Source: Vulcanimicrobiota bacterium (GTDB taxonomy: Bacteria > Eremiobacterota > Eremiobacteria > Baltobacterales > Baltobacteraceae). From it: a stretch of 25,118 nucleotides of DNA. Of this stretch, positions 6,935 to 14,003 are shown piece by piece. The notes below the pieces were generated by a model that ran no database searches, was not told where the DNA came from, and was given only the letters and a program-made list of their open reading frames with translations. Position numbers and translations under genes: made by a program. Location of the stretch: positions 1 to 25,118 of the forward strand of contig JAQBPL010000043.1 of the NCBI GenBank assembly GCA_028287545.1. Direction: 5' to 3'. The number at the start of each line of letters is the position of its first letter. The first letter of the stretch is position 1.

Positions 6935-8509
6935 TCATATATGCGTGAATCGTGAATGCGCCACGTCGAGCGCGAGCAGGACACGGCGGAGAACGGCATT
7001 GTCGATTTCCCCGCGTTCGCGCAGTGCGACGAGCGCTTCACGCTCGGCCTCGATCACCTCGCGCTCCGCGTTCGATCCGCGCCGCGCGGCTTCCCGGCTT
7101 AGGGTATCAGGCGCGCGTTCCGCGAAGTCCCGCGCTCGTTCGTAGCGGCGCCGAAGGATTTTCGCATGCTCCGGGTCGAGCCGATGTTCGCGCTCCAGCG
7201 CGTCGATGCGGTCGAGCGCCGCTTGAAAGACGACGGTCAGCGCGCGCTTGAGGTCCTCGTCTTCCTCGGTGCCGCCGTCGGTGATGCCTAATCGCGAAAC
7301 AACCGCCGGAAGCGTGAGGCCGCCGCCGACCAGCGTGACGATGATGACCGTGAACGTAAGAAAGATGATCAGCTCGCGATGGGGGAATGGCGCACCGCCG
7401 GCGACGGTCAGGGGAACGGCCAATGCGGCCGCAAGTGAGACGGCGCCGCGCAGGCCGGACCACGACGCAATCACGGCGTGTTTCCAGTTCGGCGCCGCGT
7501 GCTCCGACGAAGCGCCGACGAACGGAACGTACTCGATCGTCAGGATCGAGGCGAAACGCACGAAGACGACGACTACGTTGATCGCGAGCGCGTACCAGAC
7601 GACGCTTTGCCACGAGTAGCGCTGCAGCACGCTCGCGGCGATGTCGTGCAGCTGTAACCCGACGAGGAGAAAGAGCAGCGCGTTTGCGACGAAGACGAAG
7701 GTCTCCCAGAAGCCGTTCAAACGCAGCCGCGTCTCGGGTGTCATGACGGTCGGCGTAAAGCGGTTGACGGAGATGCCTGCGGTGACGACTGCGATAACGC
7801 CCGACGCGCCCAGCCGGATCGCCGGCATGTACGCGGCGAACGGCACGAGGAGGGAGATGACCGACTGCAGCTCCGTATCCCTGACGCGGCGCCATCCTTC
7901 GACGGCGGCTCGAGCGGCGACCAGGCCGATGACGACGGCGCCGACCACCGAGACGGCCAGGGATACCGGGATGCCTCGAAGGTCGAAGACGCCCGTCACG
8001 GCAGCCGTCACGGCGACCGCGTAAAGCGAGAGCGATACCGCGTCGTTGATGAGGCTTTCGCCCTCGACGATCGCGATGACGTGTCGTGGGATCCGAAATC
8101 GTTCGAGGACGGGTACCGCCGCCAGCTCATCCGTCGGAGCCACCACCGCGCCCAGGACGAACGCGACGGCCCACGTCAGGTTCGGGACCAGCGCGTGCAT
8201 CGTCGTTGCGACGGCAAACGTGGTGATGAGGACGACGCCGATCGCGAGCGTGCCGATCTGGCTGCGGTTCGCCCACATTACGTCGGTCGGCGCGGTGACG
8301 GATTCCCAGTACAGCAGCGGTGGCAAGAAGATCAGCAGCACGAGGTTCGGATCCATGTGCACGCTGGGCAGACCTGGGATGAATCCGAGCACGAAACCGC
8401 CCAGAACGAGCACGATCGGATACGGGACGTCGGCGCGTCGTGCCAGCGCGACGAGCGGGATCGTCACGGCGAGCAGACCAACGACGAAGTCAACCTGCGT
8501 TTCGATCAT
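6935..8509 (-). CDS. Na+/H+ antiporter, CPA1 family
   Basis: 524 aa from ATG 8509, a normal length for this group; the frame is open to 8692 but without membrane sequence there. About twelve hydrophobic segments fill residues 5-410. Diagnostic stretches are VLVLGGFVLGFIPGLP, LLIFLPPLLYWES, GAVVAPTDELAAV and EGESLINDAVSLSLY, the last carrying the conserved Asn-Asp pair of the ion site. The C-terminal ~110 residues are hydrophilic and helical (ALDRIDALEREHRLDPEHAK...REVIEAEREALVALRERGEI), as in bacterial CPA1 antiporters. It would exchange protons for sodium or another monovalent cation across the inner membrane. A VOC gene follows 10 nt downstream. No strong ribosome site is seen before 8509. 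Confidence 0.92.
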   Translation of the reverse strand: MIETQVDFVVGLLAVTIPLVALARRADVPYPIVLVLGGFVLGFIPGLPSVHMDPNLVLLIFLPPLLYWESVTAPTDVMWANRSQIGTLAIGVVLITTFAVATTMHALVPNLTWAVAFVLGAVVAPTDELAAVPVLERFRIPRHVIAIVEGESLINDAVSLSLYAVAVTAAVTGVFDLRGIPVSLAVSVVGAVVIGLVAARAAVEGWRRVRDTELQSVISLLVPFAAYMPAIRLGASGVIAVVTAGISVNRFTPTVMTPETRLRLNGFWETFVFVANALLFLLVGLQLHDIAASVLQRYSWQSVVWYALAINVVVVFVRFASILTIEYVPFVGASSEHAAPNWKHAVIASWSGLRGAVSLAAALAVPLTVAGGAPFPHRELIIFLTFTVIIVTLVGGGLTLPAVVSRLGITDGGTEEDEDLKRALTVVFQAALDRIDALEREHRLDPEHAKILRRRYERARDFAERAPDTLSREAARRGSNAEREVIEAEREALVALRERGEIDNAVLRRVLLALDVAHSRFTHI

Positions 8510-8655
8510 CTGTTCGGCTGCGCACGGGCGCGGTCCATTCGGCGATATCCGCCGCACATCGTTTGCTTCCCCCGTCGGCTCTTCGCAAAGCGCGTCGAGC
8601 CGTGGGAAACAAAGGGTCGTCAGCAGGCGGGCGCTAAATCGTGCGTCGTCGTGGT

Positions 8656-8676
8656 GACCGGAACCGGGGTTCGGTC
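8656..8676 (+). promoter_or_regulatory. Imperfect dyad upstream of the polyphenol oxidase gene
   Basis: GAACC-GG-GGTTC (8661-8672) is a perfect inner dyad flanked by GACCG and GGTC, 38-58 nt before the oxidase start, in the 204-nt gap between divergent genes. GGAACC followed about 18 nt later by CGTTTT would also suit an ECF-sigma promoter. Neither reading is secure. Confidence 0.25.
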
Positions 8677-8713
8677 GACCTTCCGTTTTCATTGCCCCGC
8701 ACTAGGAGTTCCG

Positions 8714-10183
8714 ATGCATTCGCATTTCGATCTCGGTCGCCGGGGATTTCTCGGCGCCTTCGCGGCGACCGGAGCCGCTTTCGCTCTTCCGTCCGCGGTG
8801 TCGGCTGGCGACGCGGCCGGTTCGCCGGCGCCGGCTGCTCCCGCAGAACCGTGCGACCCGATCGCCTGCGCCAACGGGATTCCGCTCGCGCAGCTCAACG
8901 ACCGGCGGCCGATCACGCTGCGTCCGACGACGGAACAGCTCGCCGCGGACGCCGCGATGTACAAGCGCTTCCAGACCGCGTTCCAAGCGATGATCGACTT
9001 CGGGACGGAGTATCCGACGGATCCGCGCGGCTGGAACATGCAGCAGGCGATCCACGGCGAGATGGTCTCGAAGTTCAGCGACACGACGCACAACGTGCAC
9101 CACGGCTGGTACTTCCTCACCTGGCACCGCGCGTATCTGTACTTCCTCGAGCGGATCCTTGCATGGCATCTCGCGCAACGAGGCGCGACGATCGATCAGA
9201 CGTTCCGGATGCCCGTTTGGGACTGGGAAGCGACCGAAACGAACGTGCAGTTTCCGACCGCGTACGGAAACGTGTGGATGGGAAATATTGCGGACGGCAA
9301 CCTGAACCCGCTGTGGGTCGCTCAGCGCGACATCAAGGTTCCGCTCAACCTCGTCGCGCTCGGCGCGAACATGCAGGTGATGCTCAGTGCGCCGAACAGC
9401 GGTCCGGCGAACTTCTACGGCGCCGCGCCGATCGCCGGGAACGGGCGCAACCGCCAAGGCGCGGGCGAGAACAAGGCGCACAACCTCGTGCACAACTGGG
9501 TCGGCGGCGGTTTCAACGGACCCTCCGATCCGGGCACCGGCTGGATGAGCGACCTCTCCGTCGCGGCCAAAGATCCGCTGTTCTTCGCGCATCACGCGAA
9601 CATCGACAAGACGTGGTCCTGGTACCGCTCGTTCAAGTACAGCGACGAGCCGGCGTCGAGCGAGTATCGCGACGTGACCTGGACGTTCTTCGACGAGCAG
9701 AGGCGCTGCGTCAACGTCCAAGCGAAGGACCTCATCGACTACCAGAACGCGCTGCGCTATCACTACGCGCCGGTGCCGTCCAAGTACACCGGTCCGCCGC
9801 CGCCGAACGCGGGCCGCGCGCTCGCGCTGACCAACGGTCATCTCGGCGCCGTGGCGGCGCCGCCGGCCGGCGCGAGGGTCGGGCTCACGCTCACCGACGT
9901 GCCGTACAAAGGTTCGGGAACCTTCGAGATCATCGCCCGCGGACCGAGCGGTTCGGCGGTGCTCGGAAGCTTCACGATCACGGCGCATCGCGGCATGAAC
10001 ATGGGGAATGCGACCGACGTGTTTCTGCTCATCTCGGAGCCGGCGCGCGCGCTGCTGAACCAAGCGACGACGAAGCTCGTCGTGCAGAAGGTCACCGGCC
10101 GCAGCGGCCTGCTCGGGGCAGCGGCCGGCGGGGCCGCTGCGACGGAACTCACGGCGTCAAAGGCGACGTTGTTCGTGCACTGA
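8714..10183 (+). CDS. Tat-exported polyphenol oxidase (tyrosinase/catechol oxidase), plant-type domain order
   Basis: 489 aa from ATG 8714 with AGGAG 5 nt upstream. Residues 1-31 are a Tat signal (R9-R10-GFLGAF, then AFALPSAVSA), so it is exported folded, presumably with copper bound. Copper A ligands: His114 (QAIHGEM), His129 and His138 (HHGWYFLTWHRAYLYF). Copper B: His256 and His260 (AHNLVHNW) plus the His293-His294 pair (DPLFFAHHANIDKTW). Residues ~319-345 (DVTWTFFDEQRRCVNVQAKD) match the DWL domain of plant polyphenol oxidases, and ~385-462 resemble their KFDV-type C-terminal beta domain. The Cys that forms the thioether to a copper ligand in plant enzymes is absent. It would oxidise phenols or catechols to quinones with O2. 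A small partner gene starts 2 nt after its stop. Confidence 0.92.
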   Translation: MHSHFDLGRRGFLGAFAATGAAFALPSAVSAGDAAGSPAPAAPAEPCDPIACANGIPLAQLNDRRPITLRPTTEQLAADAAMYKRFQTAFQAMIDFGTEYPTDPRGWNMQQAIHGEMVSKFSDTTHNVHHGWYFLTWHRAYLYFLERILAWHLAQRGATIDQTFRMPVWDWEATETNVQFPTAYGNVWMGNIADGNLNPLWVAQRDIKVPLNLVALGANMQVMLSAPNSGPANFYGAAPIAGNGRNRQGAGENKAHNLVHNWVGGGFNGPSDPGTGWMSDLSVAAKDPLFFAHHANIDKTWSWYRSFKYSDEPASSEYRDVTWTFFDEQRRCVNVQAKDLIDYQNALRYHYAPVPSKYTGPPPPNAGRALALTNGHLGAVAAPPAGARVGLTLTDVPYKGSGTFEIIARGPSGSAVLGSFTITAHRGMNMGNATDVFLLISEPARALLNQATTKLVVQKVTGRSGLLGAAAGGAAATELTASKATLFVH

Positions 10184-10185
10184 TC

Positions 10186-10596
10186 ATGCTGCCCGCCCCG
10201 CCCGCGCACGTGGGGTCGCCGGTTCCCGGCGGCCCCCTCGTGCCGCTCATCGTGCCGGCCGGCATGCGCTCCGCCGGGCGCGCACCGCGCTGGATCGCGA
10301 TCGAAATCATCGATCCGGGCCGGCTTCCGAAATCGCCGACGGTTCTCGTCTATCTCGTCCCCGACGCCGGCGTCGCGCTCGATCCCAAGCGCGCACTGCT
10401 CGGTTCGTGGTCCGATCTCGGCGGCAATACGGGCGGAACGTTCACGGTCTCGGGCAGCGTCGACCCGCAGGCGATGCGCGCGCTGCGCGCCTCGGCGCAT
10501 CCGCACGTGCGCATTGTCGTCAATCCCGACGGTTTGGGCCGCGCGACGCGCCCCCCGTTGCGCGCGGCCGCCGCTCGCATCGTCGACGCGCGTTAA
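10186..10596 (+). CDS. Small partner protein resembling the C-terminal domain of the adjacent polyphenol oxidase
   Basis: 136 aa; ATG 10186 lies 2 nt after the oxidase stop with no independent ribosome site, so translation is probably coupled. There is no signal peptide. Residues 36-114 (RWIAIEIIDPGRLPKSPTVL ... ALLGSWSDLGG ... DPQAMRALRASAHPHVRIVV) follow the same strand and helix order as residues 388-462 of the oxidase (VGLTLTDV ... AVLGSFTI ... SEPARALLNQATTKLVVQKV). I infer a stand-alone copy of the KFDV-type beta domain. In the oxidase this domain covers the active site, so the small protein might act as a chaperone, copper-loading helper or shield. The Streptomyces caddie protein MelC1 is an analogous partner but is exported and looks different. 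Both identity and role are inference. Confidence 0.7.
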   Translation: MLPAPPAHVGSPVPGGPLVPLIVPAGMRSAGRAPRWIAIEIIDPGRLPKSPTVLVYLVPDAGVALDPKRALLGSWSDLGGNTGGTFTVSGSVDPQAMRALRASAHPHVRIVVNPDGLGRATRPPLRAAAARIVDAR

Positions 10597-11204
10597 GCGC
10601 GCGGACGCGCGCCCCGTCGACCTATCAGCACGACGACGATGACGGCGAGTGGAATGAGCAGGCCCCAGAACGAGTTGCGTTCGATGGCCGCAGCGAGCGT
10701 GGGCTGCTTCGCGAGCCTCACGCCGAGCGCGGCTAGGCTGTAGCAAAACAGACTCGAACCGATGAGCGTCGCGCCGAAGAACTTGAGCGGATGCATCTTG
10801 GCGACTCCCGCCGGAAGTCCGTCGAGGCCGCGGACGAACGGGACGAAACGAGCGAGGAACACGGCGTACCTGCCGTAGTGCTCGAAGAACTGTTCGACGC
10901 GGTCGAGCGACGCCTTTGTGACACCCACAACGTGACCGTAACGTGCGATAAAACGACGGCCGCCGAAGTAGCCCGCCGAATACATAGCGGCCGCGCCGGT
11001 CAGTTCACCGGCTACCGCGACCGTGCCGACGGTGAACGCGTTTCCCGGCAGCGTCCCGAGCGTCGTGAGCGCCCCCGCGGTCAGTATAATGAACTCGATT
11101 CCCGTCGGGATCCCGAGGTTTCCGATCGCGACGAGTGCGTACTCGCCGAGGTATCCGACGTGGTGGATGAGTTTTGTGGCGAGGTCGTGGGTGTTCGGGA
11201 GCAT
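10593..11204 (-). CDS. DedA family membrane protein
   Basis: 203 aa from ATG 11204; the longer frame to 11447 lies antisense to the SDR gene. The DedA/SNARE-associated domain is clear: IPTGIEFIILTAGAL near residue 32, a re-entrant glycine-rich segment with YFGGRRFIARYG, and the hallmark FLARFVPFVRGLDGLPAGVA near residues 120-140 with conserved Arg and Gly. DedA proteins are inner-membrane lipid scramblases or flippases recycling undecaprenyl phosphate or phosphatidylethanolamine, and support proton-motive-force and antimicrobial-peptide tolerance. No strong ribosome site is seen. Its stop codon shares bases with that of the convergent polyphenol-oxidase partner gene (TTAA at 10593-10596). Confidence 0.9.
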   Translation of the reverse strand: MLPNTHDLATKLIHHVGYLGEYALVAIGNLGIPTGIEFIILTAGALTTLGTLPGNAFTVGTVAVAGELTGAAAMYSAGYFGGRRFIARYGHVVGVTKASLDRVEQFFEHYGRYAVFLARFVPFVRGLDGLPAGVAKMHPLKFFGATLIGSSLFCYSLAALGVRLAKQPTLAAAIERNSFWGLLIPLAVIVVVLIGRRGARPRA

Positions 11205-11304
11205 GGGTATCTGACTACCCGAGAATCTACAAACAAGGGCCCGGCTGGTGTCGCGCCGCCGAAAAGCGCAGCTCATTGGCTCGTCGATAGGCGGAGGTTT
11301 GCGC

Positions 11305-11994
11305 ATGGAACTCCAGGGTCGAACATTTGTCGTTACCGGGGGAACGGGTGCGCTCGGAACAGCCGTGGTCGGCGCGTGTCTTGCAGCGGGTGCGCGCTGC
11401 CGAGTTCCGTATCGAAGCGACGCCGAGGCCGATGTGTTCCCGTACAAAGATCAGGTTACGCTCGTGCCGCGCAGCGACCTCACATCCGAAGCCGACGTAG
11501 CGCGCTTGTACGACGGCATTCCCGATCTGTGGGCGTCGATCCACATCGCCGGCAGCTTCGCGATGGGCAGCGTTACGGACACCGACAAGGCGGCGCTGAT
11601 GGGCATGCTCGACGCGAACCTCGTGAGTTGCTACTTGTGCTGCCGTGGCGCAGTCCGTACGTTCGGTGCCGCCGGTGGCCGCATCGTCAACGTCACCTCT
11701 CGTCCGGGACTCGAACCTCGCCTCGGCGCCGGCATGAGTGCATATACGGCCGGCAAAGCCGCGGTCGCTGCGCTCACTGGCGCGCTCGCGGCCGAACTCG
11801 TGGGCCGGAACATCCTCGTCAACGCCGTCGCGCCGTCGATCATCGACACGCCCAAAAACCGCGCCGCGCTGCCGAAGGCCGACCACGACGCGTGGGTCAA
11901 GCCGGAGGAGATTGCCATGACGATCGCCTTCCTGGCATCACCGGCGAACACGGTCACGAACGGCGCTGTGGTGCCCGTGTACGGCCGGGCGTAG
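11305..11994 (+). CDS. SDR family oxidoreductase
   Basis: 229 aa from ATG 11305 with GGAGG 7 nt upstream. Rossmann loop TGGTGALG (residues 11-18), catalytic Ser132 (NVTS), Tyr147-X-X-X-Lys151 (YTAGK), and the SDR C-terminal PSIIDTPKNR and FLASPANTVTNGAVVPVYG. The NNAG motif is altered to HIAG (80-83), so the Asn that supports the helix and proton relay is a His-Ile pair. The family includes dihydropteridine-reductase-like and short 3-ketoacyl-reductase-like enzymes; substrate unknown. It diverges from the DedA gene with 100 nt between starts and stands alone. Confidence 0.88.
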   Translation: MELQGRTFVVTGGTGALGTAVVGACLAAGARCRVPYRSDAEADVFPYKDQVTLVPRSDLTSEADVARLYDGIPDLWASIHIAGSFAMGSVTDTDKAALMGMLDANLVSCYLCCRGAVRTFGAAGGRIVNVTSRPGLEPRLGAGMSAYTAGKAAVAALTGALAAELVGRNILVNAVAPSIIDTPKNRAALPKADHDAWVKPEEIAMTIAFLASPANTVTNGAVVPVYGRA

Positions 11995-12020
11995 GTGTCG
12001 GCGATCGACGATGCCGGGCT

Positions 12021-12221
12021 CTACGCGCGTTCCATTCGGGCGGCGAACTGTTCCCAGGTCAGCGGTTCGATGTGGCGCGCGCGTGCGGGCCACCAGTCGA
12101 CGCCGCCGCGGCTGACGCGCAGCTCGCCGAACTTCTCACCGTCGGCGAACACCTCGTAGACGGCGTCGACCGGGCCGAGCTCCCGCGGCGGCGACAAAAC
12201 GACCACGCGATGTTCAGGCAT
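12021..12221 (-). CDS. Small conserved-looking hypothetical protein, 66 aa
   Basis: ATG 12221 has GAGG 6 nt upstream. The 66-aa product has balanced composition and a clear beta pattern: VVVLSPPRELGPVDAVYEVF, then ADGEKFGELRVSRGGVDWWP, then a C-terminal helix (LTWEQFAARMERA). The tryptophan pair in a strand followed by a WEQFAARME helix looks like a compact folded domain, not a random frame. There is no signal peptide or membrane segment. It converges with the SDR gene (27 nt between stops). I cannot name a family or function. Confidence 0.7.
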   Translation of the reverse strand: MPEHRVVVLSPPRELGPVDAVYEVFADGEKFGELRVSRGGVDWWPARARHIEPLTWEQFAARMERA

Positions 12222-12313
12222 CGTGCACCTCGGCCCGGAACTCCGCCGCGCTCACGACGGGGACGACGTCGACGTCGCCACCCAATCGTACCCTTCCGGT
12301 GCGCGGTCGCGCG

Positions 12314-12841
12314 CTACATGGTTACCGAGGCGGTCGGGTCCCGCCGCACTTGGCGCGAACGGGGCAGACTTGCCGTCGCCGACCGTCCGTTCTGCAATAC
12401 GTAGATCGTCGAGAAGAAGGTGTGCGCTTCGTCGTTTCGACGCCAGCAGTCCATCCCGATTGCCGGTCGCTCGCGCGTCATCCCAACCGCGTGAAGCTCA
12501 GCATCGCTGTGCAGATCGATCTCGACCTTGATCTGATGACCAGCGATTGCGAGCCGCCCTTCGCCGTTGTCCCAGGGATAGGCCACATTCTTTATGCCCC
12601 GATCGTTTACAAGCTCGAAGATCTCGCAACGTCCGGTGAGGGGAGCCGCGAAGACGAGATGCACCGTCAAGCCGTCCGGCCCGGCGATCGCCGCGGGCTT
12701 CGCAAGCAGCGTTTTTGCGGACGTGAAGCTATAGCCGCGCAGCGGAAACGTTGCGTGCGGAGCTCCGTGCTGAATAGCGTGAGGGTCGACCGGGTTCATC
12801 AGCATCATGAGTCCCGCTGCTGCGGCGGTAGCGAATAGCAT
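12314..12841 (-). CDS. Secreted hypothetical protein
   Basis: 175 aa from ATG 12841 with AGGA 7 nt upstream. The N-terminus is a short signal-like hydrophobic stretch (MLFATAAAAGLMMLMNPVDP) followed by a His-containing segment (HAIQHGAPHATFPLRG). The rest is mixed alpha/beta (GPDGLTVHLVFAAPLTGRCE, GIKNVAYPWDNGEGRLAIAG, IKVEIDLHSDAELHAVGM), with two cysteines, one in RCEIFEL and one in MDCWRRND, that could form a disulfide. No family recognised. The C-terminal ~25 residues are basic and less ordered. A good sigma70-like promoter lies at 12921-12949, giving a leader of about 70 nt, so the gene is probably a single-gene transcript. Confidence 0.7.
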   Translation of the reverse strand: MLFATAAAAGLMMLMNPVDPHAIQHGAPHATFPLRGYSFTSAKTLLAKPAAIAGPDGLTVHLVFAAPLTGRCEIFELVNDRGIKNVAYPWDNGEGRLAIAGHQIKVEIDLHSDAELHAVGMTRERPAIGMDCWRRNDEAHTFFSTIYVLQNGRSATASLPRSRQVRRDPTASVTM

Positions 12842-12920
12842 AGAGTTTTCCTGTGTGCGTGTGAAAGTCGAAAGATTGCACCACGGCGCGCGCGGTTGCG
12901 TCATTCGACGATTGCTGAAC

Positions 12921-12949
12921 ATAGTACGACGGGTTTGGCCCGCTTGCAA
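12921..12949 (-). promoter_or_regulatory. Sigma70-like promoter for the secreted hypothetical protein
   Basis: On the minus strand TTGCAA (12949-12944), a 17-nt spacer and TACTAT (12926-12921), each hexamer matching consensus at four of six bases. It lies about 80 nt upstream of ATG 12841 within the 257-nt gap before the aquaporin gene. I see no convincing gene in the rest of that gap. Confidence 0.5.
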
Positions 12950-13098
12950 AGTCGCTTTTTTGCGCTTGCCCGCGTGATGTTTCGCGCGACGGCTCGAGCG
13001 CGGCCCTCCAGCCAGTCCCGACTGAGCGGACGGGCGCCCGCTGCTTCGCGTGTGACGCGGGCGGGGTACCACGCTTGGGTCACCCTGAAAATGCCGGC

Positions 13099-13827
13099 TC
13101 ATCCCGCCGTTGCGTCCGCCTCCGTCGAGCGCCGGTTGCGCCACATGATCGCGACGATCGCGACGCCGAGCAGCATCCCCAGCATCGGCGCGGTCAGATA
13201 CACCCACCAGTTGGCGAAGCCGCCCGCCGCCACGATCGGTCCGAGCGTGCGCGCTGGGTTCATCGAGCCGCTCGAGACGTGCCCGCCGATCCAGCGGTCG
13301 AGCACGGTCGTTCCGCCGTTCGCGATCGCCGCCTCCGGACCGATGAAGCGCGCGACGTTCGCCGTCGAGAGCGCGACGACGATCAGGATCGCGGTCAGCA
13401 CGATTTCGAGCCAAAAGGCGGGCCACGCGCCGAGCGTCATTTCGGGAAGCAGCGCGCCGGGCGCAGGATGCAGGATGGCCAGAACCAGCTCGCCCGCGCA
13501 GAACGCACCGAGGAACTGCGCCGCGACGTAGCTCGGTACGCGCTTCCACTCGAAGTCGCCGAAGAGCGCGAACGCGATCGTCGTGCACGGGTTGGTGTGC
13601 GCGCCCGAGACGTAGCGCAGCGAGTAGATCACGACCATCGTACCGATGCCCGTCGTCCCCGTCTCCACCGCGTAGCCGAGGTGGATGCCGAGTCCGCGCG
13701 CCACCGCCGCCGGGCCCAGCGTCGCGAGCGTCACCACGATCGTCCCGACGAACTCCGCCGTGATGCTGGCGATGTGCCCGCGCGGTTCGCGCGCCGCGCC
13801 GAACGGCTCTTCCCCACCGGCTTCCAT
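13099..13827 (-). CDS. MIP/aquaporin family channel with an NPC first motif
   Basis: 242 aa with six membrane helices and two half-helix loops. The first loop motif reads SGAHTNPCTT (Asn79-Pro80-Cys81) where NPA is usual; the second is canonical, SSGSMNPARTLGP (Asn190-Pro191-Ala192, with Arg193 of the selectivity filter). Cys for Ala in the first motif occurs in some divergent eukaryotic and bacterial members and can alter or widen solute passage. The predicted role is water or small neutral-solute flux across the inner membrane; selectivity cannot be fixed from this alone. ATG 13827 lies in a CCATGG that also gives an ATG on the other strand; no strong ribosome site. It diverges from the MFS transporter gene. 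Confidence 0.9.
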   Translation of the reverse strand: MEAGGEEPFGAAREPRGHIASITAEFVGTIVVTLATLGPAAVARGLGIHLGYAVETGTTGIGTMVVIYSLRYVSGAHTNPCTTIAFALFGDFEWKRVPSYVAAQFLGAFCAGELVLAILHPAPGALLPEMTLGAWPAFWLEIVLTAILIVVALSTANVARFIGPEAAIANGGTTVLDRWIGGHVSSGSMNPARTLGPIVAAGGFANWWVYLTAPMLGMLLGVAIVAIMWRNRRSTEADATAG

Positions 13828-14003
13828 GGAGTCCGGCTACCCGGCCATCGCCAACTTGAAAAGCCCGCTCGCCCCGAGCTCCGGCAAGCGGTGCGGCCGA
13901 CACGGATGGGTACCAAGACCCGACCATCGACCAGGAACAGCACGACGGGCTGCCGCTCCCGCAGCGGCGTGTCGCGTACATCTCGCTCGCGATCGCGCTC
14001 GCG

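Noticed and set aside
8081..8713. N-terminal extension of the polyphenol oxidase frame
   Set aside because: It is antisense to the antiporter gene, and the Tat signal with AGGAG fixes the start at 8714.
12901..13083. 60-aa minus-strand ORF between the aquaporin and the secreted hypothetical gene
   Set aside because: GTG start without a properly spaced ribosome site, highly basic, no recognisable fold; it overlaps the promoter at 12921-12949.
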